Source: JACVCS01 sp038328575 (GTDB lineage Bacteria > Planctomycetota > Phycisphaerae > Phycisphaerales > UBA1924). Taken from it: 64,000 bases of DNA. Every line of letters starts with the position of its first letter. Positions within the stretch are counted from its first letter, which is position 1. The notes under the pieces are model-generated. The model was not told the origin of the DNA. It saw nothing but the letters and a program-made list of their open reading frames with translations, and did no database searches. Position numbers and translations under genes: made by a program. Shown piece by piece: positions 53,688 to 63,251 of the stretch. The DNA is taken from positions 1 to 64,000 of the forward strand of contig JBBQMD010000004.1 in the NCBI GenBank assembly GCA_038328575.1. Reading direction: 5' to 3'.

Positions 53688-55589
53688 ATGAGTCGCACGA
53701 ATGCAGTCGCGTGTTTGCTGGTGCTCGCTGGGATGGCCCAGTCCGCCTCGGCCCAGATCACTTTCCAGTTGCAACGCACGGAGGAGTTCTTTGCGCTGCG
53801 TCAAGACGGCCTGCCGCAGACGCCGCCGCTGACGGGGTTTGATCCGAACCCGTTCTTTGTGAACAGCCCGGGGTCGATCGCGGCGGGCCCGACGAGCGCG
53901 ACGTGGTACGTTGGCGGCATCGACATCGGCGGTACGAAGCTGAACCAGTCCTGGGACACCGCTGCCGTGCGCGTCGGCTTTGCCAACACTCAGGGCACGA
54001 CGCCCACGGTGGGCGCGCGGCGAAGCTTCGCCACCATGCCTGACAGCCGGGTGCCCGCTGGCACCACGCCCATCGGCTCAGGGCGCGGCACGAATAACGT
54101 CGCCTATGACACGATCAACAACCGCGTGCTGGTGACCTCCGACCTCGGCGGCGGCTTCGGCAAGCTCGCGATCTTCGACGGCTCGCTCTCGCCCAGCCTC
54201 GGCTTGATCCCCTCGCTCTCGACCGCTGAGACGACCCGACGTGTCATGGGCGGCGGCGCGTGGGACTTCGGCCCTGATCGCGCCAACGGCAATCCCGGCC
54301 TTTCGACGCTCGTGCGTGATGCGCTGCCCCTGGTGGCGGCCCTGGACAACGGCGAAGCCGGCCCGCGCGGCGTGCAGCGCTCAACGCTGGACAACGCTGG
54401 CGAGTATGACGCCGTGAACAACCCCGGCGGTTTTTTGTACCTGTACTCGCCCGCGTCACTGACCACCAACGCGCCGAAGTTCTTCCCGAACTCTCCGGAC
54501 TACGGTGCCAACGGGGAAGGTCTGGCCATCAGCACGACCAACTCCATCCATCGTGACATTGACATCGATGCGGATTCAGGCCTCATGGTGAGCCGCTCGA
54601 ACAACTCGCTGATCGCGGCCGTGCGTCAGGCCGACAATCGCGTGCCCACCGCAAACATCACGCGCATCTCGATTCCCAACGGCTTGTTCATCAACCAGGT
54701 GTGCCAGAACGTCAAGATCATGAAGGGCACGCCCCTGGGTGATCTGGTGATCCTCAACAATCGCCCGACGACCCCCGCTGGCCCCAACACTTTCACTTCG
54801 ACCCAGATCCGCCAGGTGACAGCGCCGGGTAGCGCCAACCCCTTCCCGCTCGTGACCACGACTTGGAAGCGCCCTGATGGCTCGACCGTCGCCTCGCTGA
54901 CTGACAACATTCAGCTCATGGACTACGCCTGGCTCCCGGGCGAGCAGCGTCTGCTGCTGCTGGACACTGGCGGCAACGGCACGGTGTTCGTCTTCGACCT
55001 GATCACGTCGGCCGCGGACATCACGACTCCTCCCGCGAACGTCTGCGTCGAGGCTGGCGCGAGCACCACGCTCACGGTCGCGACCAGCGGCCAGGGCGTG
55101 AACTTCCAGTGGGCCCTGAACACTGTGGACATTCTCGGCGCGACCAGCGCTTCGTACACGATCGCTAGCGCCAGCGCGCTGAACACCGGCACATACACCG
55201 TCCGCGCGTTCAACGCGCTGAACGGCACGCCGGCGTCCGGCTCTGCGGTGGTGACGCTCGGCCCCTGCGGCGGGCCGACGTTCCCGGCGCGTTGCAACCC
55301 CGTGGACATCGCGTATGACACGGGTGATCCGCTCCCGCGTCCGGCCATCGCGGGCGCTGGCGGCACGCCGGAGATCCCCGGCGACTTCGGCGGCGTGAAC
55401 AACGGTGTCACCGAGGGTGATTACAACCTCTTCTTCGCCAACTTCTTCGACGCCGGCATCGTTTGCGATATCGCTAACGACGACGGCGCGCCCTTGCCGC
55501 CCTTTGGCACCCTCACGACGAACAACGGCGTGACCGAGGCGGACTACAACCTCTTCTTCTCCATCTTCTTCGACGGCTGCTCGTTCTAA
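53688..55589 (+). CDS. Secreted protein with Ig-like domain and tandem NNGVTEGDYN C-terminal module
   Basis: A 633-residue exported protein; GGAG precedes ATG 53688 and the signal peptide ends near AQSASAQ. The main body (about 25-440) is a beta-rich domain of unknown type with propeller-like features (NNRVLVTSDLGGGFGKLAIF, DYAWLPGEQRLLLLDTGG). An Ig-like domain covers about 445-527 (VCVEAGASTTLTV to TYTVRAFNALNG). The last ~105 residues carry two copies of a module with NNGVTEGDYNLFFANFFD and NNGVTEADYNLFFSIFFDG, each preceded by a Cys and DxGxPxP-like stretch. A very similar pair ends the cyclophilin at 62049. A strong terminator follows. Confidence 0.85.
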   Translation: MSRTNAVACLLVLAGMAQSASAQITFQLQRTEEFFALRQDGLPQTPPLTGFDPNPFFVNSPGSIAAGPTSATWYVGGIDIGGTKLNQSWDTAAVRVGFANTQGTTPTVGARRSFATMPDSRVPAGTTPIGSGRGTNNVAYDTINNRVLVTSDLGGGFGKLAIFDGSLSPSLGLIPSLSTAETTRRVMGGGAWDFGPDRANGNPGLSTLVRDALPLVAALDNGEAGPRGVQRSTLDNAGEYDAVNNPGGFLYLYSPASLTTNAPKFFPNSPDYGANGEGLAISTTNSIHRDIDIDADSGLMVSRSNNSLIAAVRQADNRVPTANITRISIPNGLFINQVCQNVKIMKGTPLGDLVILNNRPTTPAGPNTFTSTQIRQVTAPGSANPFPLVTTTWKRPDGSTVASLTDNIQLMDYAWLPGEQRLLLLDTGGNGTVFVFDLITSAADITTPPANVCVEAGASTTLTVATSGQGVNFQWALNTVDILGATSASYTIASASALNTGTYTVRAFNALNGTPASGSAVVTLGPCGGPTFPARCNPVDIAYDTGDPLPRPAIAGAGGTPEIPGDFGGVNNGVTEGDYNLFFANFFDAGIVCDIANDDGAPLPPFGTLTTNNGVTEADYNLFFSIFFDGCSF

Positions 55590-55669
55590 TCAGATGGCTG
55601 AAGTGGCAGGCGCACGGCCTGCTATCGGAAGCCCGCTGGCCGACGGCACGAGCATGACAACCATCAAAG

Positions 55670-55696
55670 CCCCGGCTCACCAGAGCCGGGGTTTTT
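55670..55696 (+). terminator. Rho-independent terminator
   Basis: A 9-bp stem (ccccggctc / gagccgggg) with a four-base loop is followed by five T residues, 80 bases after the Ig-like secreted protein stop. Confidence 0.93.
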
Positions 55697-55780
55697 CGTT
55701 GAGCCTCGACGTGAAAATGGGTTGAACCCGCAGCAGGAGACGCGCAGGGCGCGCCCGGCGCGATCGGCTACCATGGACCC

Positions 55781-56863
55781 ATGGCTTTCACGTTCGACCC
55801 AGACGCGGCGGCAACGGCGGACGCAGGGATCTTCGGCCTCCCCGACACGCGCGATGACGCGCACGTCGTGCTGTTCCCGGTCCCCTTTGACGCGACGACT
55901 TCGTATGGCGGCGGCTGCGGGTGCGGGCCCGACGCGATCCTGCGCGCTTCGGTGCAGGTGGACCTCTACGACGTGCAGTTCGGGCGCATCTATGCCCAGG
56001 GCATTCACATGCTGCCGAGCCCGGCGCGGGTGGGCAAGTCCAGCAAGGCGGCGCGAAGGCTGGCGATGCCGATCATCGCCAAGTGTGGCGCGGACAAGGG
56101 CGACAAAAAGAGTGTCGCGGAGATCAACCGCGCTGGTGAGCTGGTGAACGAGTACGCGTACCAGACAGCGTGGTCGATCCTGGCGCAAGGAAAGGTGCCG
56201 GGGCTGGTCGGGGGCGATCACTCGACTCCACTGGGGGCGATCCGCGCGTGCGCCGAGTACGTGCAGCGCTTGCAGGCGGCGGATCGCAAGATGCACCCGC
56301 GCGACCGGGGGCTGGGCATCCTGCACATCGACGCGCACATGGACCTGCGCCCCGCGTTCGAGGGCTTCAAGTACTCGCACGCGTCGATCATGTACAACGT
56401 GCTGAGCGAGATTAGCGAGGTGAGCAAGCTGGTGCAGATCGGCATCCGCGACTTCGGCGAGGCGGAGTTTGACTTTGCCAAGGCCCAGGACCGGCGCGTC
56501 AGCACGCACTTTGACCTGGACTGGTCCACGCGTCAGAGCGACGGCGAGAGCTTCAGTGCGCTGGCGCAGAAGGCGGTGCGGGAGCTGCCGCAGTGTGTGT
56601 ACATCAGCTTTGACATCGACGGGCTGGACCCGAGCCTGTGCCCGCACACGGGCACGCCGGTGCCGGGCGGGCTGAGTTTTAATCAGTCGGCGGTGCTGCT
56701 CAAGACGCTGGTGGACGCGGGCAAGAAGGTCGTGGGCTTTGACCTGGTCGAGGTGTGCCCGGGGGCCAGCAGTAGCGCGCCAGAGTGGGATGCGAACGTC
56801 GGGGCGCGTGTGCTCTACAAGCTGTGCGGAGCCGCGATGGACCCGGCGACACAGGGGGTTTAG
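55781..56863 (+). CDS. Ureohydrolase family protein (agmatinase/arginase-like)
   Basis: A 360-residue manganese ureohydrolase. The metal ligands are in VGGDHSTPLGA, HIDAHMDLRP and ISFDIDGLDPSLCP. It hydrolyses a guanidino compound such as agmatine, arginine or formimidoylglutamate; specificity cannot be decided from the visible motifs. An insertion of about 35 residues (KCGADKGDKKSVAEINRAGE) before the first metal motif is longer than in short agmatinases. No partner genes indicate the pathway. Confidence 0.92.
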   Translation: MAFTFDPDAAATADAGIFGLPDTRDDAHVVLFPVPFDATTSYGGGCGCGPDAILRASVQVDLYDVQFGRIYAQGIHMLPSPARVGKSSKAARRLAMPIIAKCGADKGDKKSVAEINRAGELVNEYAYQTAWSILAQGKVPGLVGGDHSTPLGAIRACAEYVQRLQAADRKMHPRDRGLGILHIDAHMDLRPAFEGFKYSHASIMYNVLSEISEVSKLVQIGIRDFGEAEFDFAKAQDRRVSTHFDLDWSTRQSDGESFSALAQKAVRELPQCVYISFDIDGLDPSLCPHTGTPVPGGLSFNQSAVLLKTLVDAGKKVVGFDLVEVCPGASSSAPEWDANVGARVLYKLCGAAMDPATQGV

Positions 56864-56928
56864 ACCAAACCAGACGCCCCGCGGGCTGGTGCTTGAGCAT
56901 CAAGCGGGCCAGCCGTCGGCGAGTGGGC

Positions 56929-58287
56929 TTACTTCGACGGCCGGTTCGGCTGGCGAGGGTTCTCGCTGGACCTGCGGGGCCGGGAAGCGAGGAGGAAGGT
57001 CACCGTTTGGTCTGCATGCAGGATGTTCGGCGTGGTGATCCAGCCCCAGAGGCAGGGTGAGCCGTGGGCGATGACGCTGGTGGGAGGGTGATATTGGAAG
57101 GCAAGGGGGATGAACGTTGAGAGCTCGGTATGGGTGCCGAAGAAACGCCACTCCTGATCAATCTTGGGCGCGCGAGAGCTGGACTTGCGGAGGCGGGCGG
57201 GGTCAACGGGGATCCAGATTTCTTTCTTGGTGCCGGGGTCGATGAGGCAGAACTCGACGATGCTGTAGAGGCGGCGCTGGCCGCCGGTGCCGCTACTGCG
57301 ACGCCCGATGCCCTCGTCGGCAACGTCCAGGCCGATGACGGTGCGAGCTGGAAGTCCGGCGGCGCGATACGCGGCGACAAGCACGCAGCACATGTCGTGC
57401 TGGCTGCCCTTGCCGTCTTTGAGCGCTTGCAGCGCGCCCTTCAGATTAAACCCGCGGAATCCGCCGCTGGTGTTGAACGAGAGGCCGTCGCCGGTGGGCT
57501 GGAACGAATCGACCACGCGCCCCAAAAGGATCTTGGCGACGCGCACGGGCGGGAGTGTCTTGGGGTCCTGGTCATCGAGCCACTCTTTGACCTGGCGGGT
57601 GAACTCGAGGTTGCTGGCGGTCTTCTCCTGCTCAGCGATGACATAGTCCACGAACATCTGCGGCTTGAACGAGCTGGCGGCGGCCTCGGGCCAGGCGGTC
57701 GTCGGCCAGGGGATCTGCATCGCGAGCGCTTCGTCCATGCGAGTGGAGGCGGAGCCAATGCCCATCTCGACGCGGATGCGGACCGAGCTGGCGTCCTTCT
57801 GGCGGGCTTCCCAACGTGCAAAGCGGGCGCCGCCGGGATACCCGGTGATGAACGTCGGCTGGCCGTCGATCTCGGCACCGTCGAACCGCACGTGGCTCTT
57901 GAAGTTCTCCGGGAACGTGCGTGACATCGATGTCGATTCCAGGACGGGGAACACGATCACGGCGGTGTCAAACTTCAGCGGCGCGTTGGCCGGCATGTTG
58001 TTGTTGTCGTAGCGCTCGGCGGTGTTGAGCGCGACTTCGACAGTCGCGAGCCATTCCTGATCCCGACCCTTTTCCAGCACCTTGTCGGCCCAGGGCTGGC
58101 CCGGCGCAATCGTCGAAGGGTCGGTGACCTCGGGCCGGCGCGGCGGCGGTGGGTTGCCCTTGCGATTGGGGAGAAGCTCAGGGCGGAAACCGCCGGGGAT
58201 GTTGCCGGGATTGATCTGGCCCGGCGATGACGCCGCGAGGCCCAGGACGGTGAGGAGCGCCAGTGCGGTGCGAAGCGAGGGTGTCAT
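56929..58287 (-). CDS. Exported transglutaminase-like protein
   Basis: A 452-residue protein with GGAG before the ATG, a signal peptide (ALALLTVLGLAASSPGQ) and a Pro-rich linker. The transglutaminase-like (papain-type) core has the Cys in SQHDMCCVLVAAYRAAGLPA (two adjacent Cys), the ARTVIGLD strand, and the segment EFCLIDPGTKKEIWIPVDPA; the usual His is not clear there, being replaced by a Glu-Phe-Cys stretch. The N-terminal half (YDNNNMPANAPLKFDTAVIV) is a beta-rich domain. It may be a peptidase-like or inactive relative. Function unknown. Confidence 0.82.
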   Translation of the reverse strand: MTPSLRTALALLTVLGLAASSPGQINPGNIPGGFRPELLPNRKGNPPPPRRPEVTDPSTIAPGQPWADKVLEKGRDQEWLATVEVALNTAERYDNNNMPANAPLKFDTAVIVFPVLESTSMSRTFPENFKSHVRFDGAEIDGQPTFITGYPGGARFARWEARQKDASSVRIRVEMGIGSASTRMDEALAMQIPWPTTAWPEAAASSFKPQMFVDYVIAEQEKTASNLEFTRQVKEWLDDQDPKTLPPVRVAKILLGRVVDSFQPTGDGLSFNTSGGFRGFNLKGALQALKDGKGSQHDMCCVLVAAYRAAGLPARTVIGLDVADEGIGRRSSGTGGQRRLYSIVEFCLIDPGTKKEIWIPVDPARLRKSSSRAPKIDQEWRFFGTHTELSTFIPLAFQYHPPTSVIAHGSPCLWGWITTPNILHADQTVTFLLASRPRRSSENPRQPNRPSK

Positions 58288-58502
58288 GTGGAAGGCTCCG
58301 GGACGGCGAGAAGTAAGAGCTCTGGTGGCGGAGATCGATGCGAGACAAAGGGTCGTGAAATGCGACTCATTCGTTCGCAGTGTGAAACGACCGAACGCGC
58401 GGCCGTCTCTGGATACGTTCCCGATGCGCCGTGGACGCAGAAAAGGCGTAAAGCTAGAGCGGTAACGGGGATTCGGCGCTAGCGCGGGAGTTGGCGGTCG
58501 AT

Positions 58503-59327
58503 CTAGGTGTTTGCAGGGGAGACTCGGAGGCCGAGTTCTTCGGGCGCGGGGAGGTCTTTGAGGCTGGCCAGGCCGAAGGCTTCGAGGAAGCCGCGGGTGG
58601 TGGAATAGAGGATGGGGCGGCCAAGTTCTTCAGAGCGACCGGCGATGGTGATGAGGCGGCGGTCAAGGAGGGAGCGGAGGACTTCGCCGCAGGCGACGCC
58701 GCGGATGGCTTCGAGCTGGGCGCGTGTCATGGGCTGGCGGTAGGCGATGATGGCGAGGGTCTCGATGGCGGGGCGGCTGAGCTTGTTGCTGAGAGCCAGG
58801 CCCTGGAGCGCGACGATGGGACCACGAAACTGCGGGAGCGTCATAAGCCGATAGCCGCCGCTGAGGGCTTCGATGCGGAAGGAGCGGCCGGTGCGCTCGT
58901 AGTCGGCGTTGAGCGAGGCGATGGCTGCTGCGATCAACTCGATGGGGGAAACGGCTGAGACCTTGGGCTTGCGTGTGCGTTTGCGGGTGGGCGGCGCATC
59001 AAGGTGTGCTTCGGCGGGCGAAGCGTCGTCGGTGGGCAGCGTCGCCGGTGGCGACGGGGTCAGACAGTTGTCAGCCTCCGGCGGGGCGAGGCCCAGGGCG
59101 ACGCTCAAGCGTTGTGGGCTCACTGCTCGCGCGCTGGTGATGAGCAGTGCTTCGACCATCGGCGCGAGCTCTGCGATGCGCTGCGGCGTGAGACCGGGCG
59201 GGCCATCGTCCGGCGCCATCGGCGTCGCGATCGCGAGGTCGGCTGGGGGATTGATCCAGGCCGCGGCCGAGGGCTCGGCGACGTGAGGTGTTGATGCGGA
59301 ATCCAATGCGGGCGTGAACTCGGTCAT
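58503..59327 (-). CDS. scpB: Segregation and condensation protein B
   Basis: Kleisin-associated winged-helix protein that works with ScpA and SMC in chromosome organisation. The core (about residues 120-270) has ETLAIIAYRQPMTRAQLEAI, GEVLRSLLDRRLITIAG, LGRPILYSTTRGFLEAFGL. The start at 59327 gives 274 residues; the first 110 are mostly Ala/Pro-rich and unlike the ~180-residue typical ScpB, but include PMVEALLITSARAVSPQRLS, the usual first helix. scpA and smc are not in the window. Confidence 0.93.
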   Translation of the reverse strand: MTEFTPALDSASTPHVAEPSAAAWINPPADLAIATPMAPDDGPPGLTPQRIAELAPMVEALLITSARAVSPQRLSVALGLAPPEADNCLTPSPPATLPTDDASPAEAHLDAPPTRKRTRKPKVSAVSPIELIAAAIASLNADYERTGRSFRIEALSGGYRLMTLPQFRGPIVALQGLALSNKLSRPAIETLAIIAYRQPMTRAQLEAIRGVACGEVLRSLLDRRLITIAGRSEELGRPILYSTTRGFLEAFGLASLKDLPAPEELGLRVSPANT

Positions 59328-59615
59328 GACCGTCTTTCTGTGCGGCGGGAGGCAGGCGGGGCGGAGGCGGGCGGTGGACGGGGGCATGTTTGACAAGCGA
59401 GACTTGGCGTGCGTGAAGTCGCATCATACCGGCGATTGGCCGCTGGGCGTTGTTCACAACGGCTCTGGCTTTGCGGCCTCGCCGAACTGGGCCAGCACGC
59501 GTGTCCGGCCTCTCCACGGCCCACCTTCGGGCGAAAAAAAAACTCAAAGCAGCGCGAACGAAGTGTGAGGCGTGGTCGCTTCATGGGTGCGTTCTTCCTT
59601 CAAAGGAGCACTCGT

Positions 59616-61910
59616 ATGACTCGTCAACGTTTCGCGAATCGAGCGTCCACGACTGTCGGTGTCAGTGCGATGGTGGTTGTTGCCGGGCTCACCGGCAGCG
59701 CGGTCTCGCAGGTGCCGATCACTTCTTCAACGACGACGACGTCGGTCACGACAATGACCGATGGGCCGGTCATCTTGACGCCGCAGATTCCGATGCGACG
59801 CCGGATTGCCATGCCCGATCCGGGCGTTCAGGTCACCGGGGTCGCGGCTGACGTCTCGATTGTCGATCAGGCGTCGACAACCAGCCTCGAGATCACGCTG
59901 ACGAATCCGGGGCCGCGCCCGCAGGAGGCGCAGATCGTCTTGCCCGTGCCGATCGGTGCCAGCGTCCGCTCGTTTCAATACGACGGCACGGGGCCCGAGC
60001 CGACGGCGACGCTGATCGCGCGCGACGAAGCGCGCCGGTACTACGAGTCGATCGTGAGCGCTTCCAAAGACCCCGGGCTGCTCGAGTTCGTGGGCTTGGC
60101 AGCCATCAAGTCGAGCGTCTTTCCGGTGCCAGCGGGCGCGACGCAGAAGGTGCGGATCGTCTACGAACAGGTGCTTCCGGCGGTGGACGGGCGTGTGGAT
60201 TATGTGCTGCCACGAAGCGACGGGCTGGCGGCGGCGCAGACCCCTTGGACGGTGAAATACGAGATCAAGTCCAGCAGCGAGATCAGCGCGGTCTTCTCGC
60301 CGACGCACGCGATGCAGACTGAGCGTCGGCCCGACGGCAAGTCGTGGAAGGGCGCGATTGATGGCGGGTCGCTGAGTCAGCCGGGCGCGGTGTCGATCGC
60401 GTTCACGACTCCACGACGGAGCGGGGAGGCGACTGCGAGCGTCGTGGCGTATCCGGACGCGCGCGTGAACGCGGGCAAGGGCGGGTACTTCATGATGGTT
60501 GTGGGGCTGCCGCGAACGCCGGAGGCCAGCGCGCCGATGAAGCGCGAGGTCACGATGGTGATTGATCGCTCTGGCTCGATGCGCGGCGAGAAGATCGAGC
60601 AGGCCCGCAAGGCGGCGCTGCAAGTGCTCCAAGGGCTGAACCCCGGCGAGATGTTCAACATCATTGACTACAGCGACTCGATCGCGAGCTTCGAGCCGGC
60701 GCCGGTGGAAAAGACCAAGGAGTCCAGCGAGCGGGCCCGCCAGTACATCATGGCGATCAACGCCAACGGCGGGACAAACCTCAACGACGCGCTGCTGGAG
60801 GCGCTGCGGACAAAGCCCGCCGCGGGTGCGCTCCCGCTGGTGTTGTTCATGACCGACGGGCTGGCGACGGTCGGCGAGAAGTCCGAGGTGAAGATTCGCG
60901 AGAATGCAAAGGCGGCCAACAGCGCCGGACGACGGGTCTACACCTTCGGCGTGGGCTTCGACGTCAACAGCCCGCTGCTCAGCGGCCTGGCAACCACCAC
61001 GCGCGGCAGCGCGACCTTTGTCATGCCCAACGAAGATGTCGAGGCCAAGGTCTCGAAGGTGTTTACGAAGTTGAATGGGCCGATGCTCGCAAGCCCGACG
61101 CTCACCGGGCCGATGCGTGAGATGATGCCGTCAACGCTGGCGGACGTGTTCGAGGGTGAGCAGATGATCATCGTCGGTCAGTATCTTGAAGCGGGTCCGA
61201 TGAAGATCACGCTGAGCGGGCGCGGGCCTCAGGGGGACCGGGCGTTTGAGTTCAGTGTCAGCACAGCGGACGCTTCGGCGCGCAATGGCTATGTCGGGCG
61301 TCTGTGGGCTCAGCGCAAGATCGCATCATTGCTGGACTCGATCCGCCAGTCGATGGCGGAGAAGCCGAACATCGACCCGAAGAACGACCCGGCAACCAAG
61401 GAGCTGGTTGACGAGGTGGTGCGACTGAGCACGCAGTTCGGCGTGCTCACCGAGTACACCGCGTTCCTGGCGCTGGAAAAGGATCAGAAGTTCGCCGGCG
61501 ACATGTTGAGTCGTTCGACGCGAGACTTTGCGGTCAACGTCAACACGCGGATGAGCGTGCGCTCGGGTGCCGGCGGTGTGAGCCAGGAACTGAACGCCGC
61601 GCCGGCGGCAGTCGCGCCGGTGGACGCCAAGCGCCAGGTGTACTACGACCGGTCGATGGTTCGCCAGGAGATCAGCAACGTGCAGTCGGTGAACGATCGC
61701 GCATTCGTGTTCCGCAACGCGCGCTGGATCGACATGCGCATGCTGGATCAGGAGTCGTTGCCGCCGCAGATCACGGTGACAGTGGGCACGCCGGAGTACT
61801 TCAAGGTGGTGGAGCAACTGCGGGCGAGCAACCTCGCGGGCGCGCTGAGCCTTGAGGGGGAGATCTACGTGACGCTGGAGAATCAGCGCGTGTTGATCCG
61901 GCAGCAGTGA
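59616..61910 (+). CDS. Exported VIT and VWA domain protein
   Basis: A 764-residue exported protein; AGGAG precedes ATG 59616, and a signal peptide (VGVSAMVVVAGLTGSAVS) follows a basic start. The VIT domain (about 50-185) has VSIVDQASTTSLEITLTNPG and RDEARRYYESIVSASKDPGL. The von Willebrand A domain (about 300-480) has an intact MIDAS: MVIDRSGSMRGEK, GGTNLNDAL, and FMTDGLATVGEK. Such proteins resemble inter-alpha-trypsin-inhibitor heavy chains and 'marine proteobacterial sortase target' proteins, but no LPXTG-like sorting motif is seen at the C-terminus. Likely protein-protein adhesion in the envelope. Confidence 0.93.
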   Translation: MTRQRFANRASTTVGVSAMVVVAGLTGSAVSQVPITSSTTTTSVTTMTDGPVILTPQIPMRRRIAMPDPGVQVTGVAADVSIVDQASTTSLEITLTNPGPRPQEAQIVLPVPIGASVRSFQYDGTGPEPTATLIARDEARRYYESIVSASKDPGLLEFVGLAAIKSSVFPVPAGATQKVRIVYEQVLPAVDGRVDYVLPRSDGLAAAQTPWTVKYEIKSSSEISAVFSPTHAMQTERRPDGKSWKGAIDGGSLSQPGAVSIAFTTPRRSGEATASVVAYPDARVNAGKGGYFMMVVGLPRTPEASAPMKREVTMVIDRSGSMRGEKIEQARKAALQVLQGLNPGEMFNIIDYSDSIASFEPAPVEKTKESSERARQYIMAINANGGTNLNDALLEALRTKPAAGALPLVLFMTDGLATVGEKSEVKIRENAKAANSAGRRVYTFGVGFDVNSPLLSGLATTTRGSATFVMPNEDVEAKVSKVFTKLNGPMLASPTLTGPMREMMPSTLADVFEGEQMIIVGQYLEAGPMKITLSGRGPQGDRAFEFSVSTADASARNGYVGRLWAQRKIASLLDSIRQSMAEKPNIDPKNDPATKELVDEVVRLSTQFGVLTEYTAFLALEKDQKFAGDMLSRSTRDFAVNVNTRMSVRSGAGGVSQELNAAPAAVAPVDAKRQVYYDRSMVRQEISNVQSVNDRAFVFRNARWIDMRMLDQESLPPQITVTVGTPEYFKVVEQLRASNLAGALSLEGEIYVTLENQRVLIRQQ

Positions 61911-61965
61911 TGCATCAGGCGACCGAGCGGCGATACGAGTGGCTGTCACGACTGAGCACAAAGCA

Positions 61966-61997
61966 CGCGGCCCGCCGGAATCGTCCGGCGGGCCGCG
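61966..61997. terminator. Bidirectional terminator-like hairpin
   Basis: A perfect 14-bp stem (cgcggcccgccgga / tccggcgggccgcg) with loop atcg sits between two convergent genes. On the plus strand it is followed by gtgttgttt and on the minus strand by tgctttgtgct. T-tracts are interrupted, so efficiency is uncertain, but it could stop transcripts from both sides. Confidence 0.75.
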
Positions 61998-62048
61998 GTG
62001 TTGTTTGAGTTGAGTCAGATGGCAGAGACGAGAGGCTCAGTGCCCCGT

Positions 62049-63251
62049 TCAGCAACCGTCGAAGAAGAACCGGAAGAAGCAGTTGTAATCGCCCTCGGTG
62101 ACGCCATTGTTGGGGACGCCGATGATGCTGTTGGGAATAGGGTTGCCCTGATCGTCGGCGACATCGCAGAATGACAGGGCATCAAAGAAGCCGACGAAGA
62201 AGGCGTTGTAATCGCCTTCGGTGATGCCGTTGTTGACGCTGCCAGAGGGCAGGGGCGTGCCCTGGTCGTCGGCGATGTCGATCGACAAGCAGCGGACGTG
62301 GGCGACGAGCGTGTCGGTGACGGACGTGGTGTCGGCGGAAGTGGCGGTGACCGTGATGAACGCGGAGCCGGAGGCGTTGGGGGCGTACGTCAGCCGCAGT
62401 GAGTCGTTCACGATGCTGGGCGTGACCAGGGCGGTGTTGCTGGAGGTCGCAGTGAACACGATGCCCTTGGACACGGGCGACGGGACGGGCGCGACGGTGG
62501 TGATGTTCACGAAGTCGGTGGGGCGGACGGTGTTGCCTCCGGTGTATCCGGGCAGCGGGCAGTCGTCGAGGGCGGAGTTGCCGAAGAACGTCGTGAGGTT
62601 GAACGTGTTGAAGGCGATGATGGTGTCCAGCACGGTCATGCCGCTGCCGATGACTCGACCGAAGACGGAGAAGCCGCCGTTCTGGGTGTCGAGCAGCGCG
62701 AAGCCGGGGGTCACCCCGTTGTCGTTGTTCATGTTGAAGAACCACTCGCTGGTGGCTGAGTTCGGGTTGCCGCCAACCTTGGCCATGGCGATGGTGCCGC
62801 GACGGTTGCTGATCCCCGGCTCGTTCTGGATGGGGGGGAAGGTCTGCACCGTGCCCGGGGGAACGTTGTTGCCGGTCGGCGTGGTGAAGCCGCCGCCCTG
62901 CAGGACGAACGGGATGAACGGGTTGGCGGAGTAGACCGCGGAGCGATGGATGATGACGTTGTTAAAGCGCCCGGCGTTCATATACGCCTTGAAGTTGTTG
63001 GTCGTGATGGGCTTGGAGACGTCAAACAGCGCGACGTCAACTGTGCCGAAAGTGGCGATCGTGAGACGCACGACCGACACGTTGGCGTCGTTGAAGCGGG
63101 TGCCCAGCGGGATGTTGGAGGGGACCGCGTTCTTGACGACCACCAGATCTGGCAGCGGCGCCGTGATCGTCGGGGCGGCGGTGGCGGTGCCGGCGCAGAA
63201 CGTCAGCGTGATGAGGGCGAGCGAAGAGACGGTCTGCAGGGTGCGGCTCAT
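62049..63251 (-). CDS. Secreted cyclophilin with tandem NNGVTEGDYN C-terminal module
   Basis: A 400-residue exported peptidyl-prolyl isomerase; GGAG lies five bases before ATG 63251, and the signal peptide ends near TATAAP. The cyclophilin domain (about 55-225) has the active-site stretch IHRSAVYSANPFIPFVLQGG and GTIAMAKVGGNPNSATSEWF. A beta-sandwich-like region (about 235-320) follows. The C-terminal 80 residues hold two module copies: DIADDQGTPLP with NNGITEGDYNAFFVGFFD, then CDVADDQGNPIP with NNGVTEGDYNCFFRFFFD. The same pair ends the protein at 53688, arguing for a shared sorting or anchoring signal. Confidence 0.9.
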   Translation of the reverse strand: MSRTLQTVSSLALITLTFCAGTATAAPTITAPLPDLVVVKNAVPSNIPLGTRFNDANVSVVRLTIATFGTVDVALFDVSKPITTNNFKAYMNAGRFNNVIIHRSAVYSANPFIPFVLQGGGFTTPTGNNVPPGTVQTFPPIQNEPGISNRRGTIAMAKVGGNPNSATSEWFFNMNNDNGVTPGFALLDTQNGGFSVFGRVIGSGMTVLDTIIAFNTFNLTTFFGNSALDDCPLPGYTGGNTVRPTDFVNITTVAPVPSPVSKGIVFTATSSNTALVTPSIVNDSLRLTYAPNASGSAFITVTATSADTTSVTDTLVAHVRCLSIDIADDQGTPLPSGSVNNGITEGDYNAFFVGFFDALSFCDVADDQGNPIPNSIIGVPNNGVTEGDYNCFFRFFFDGC

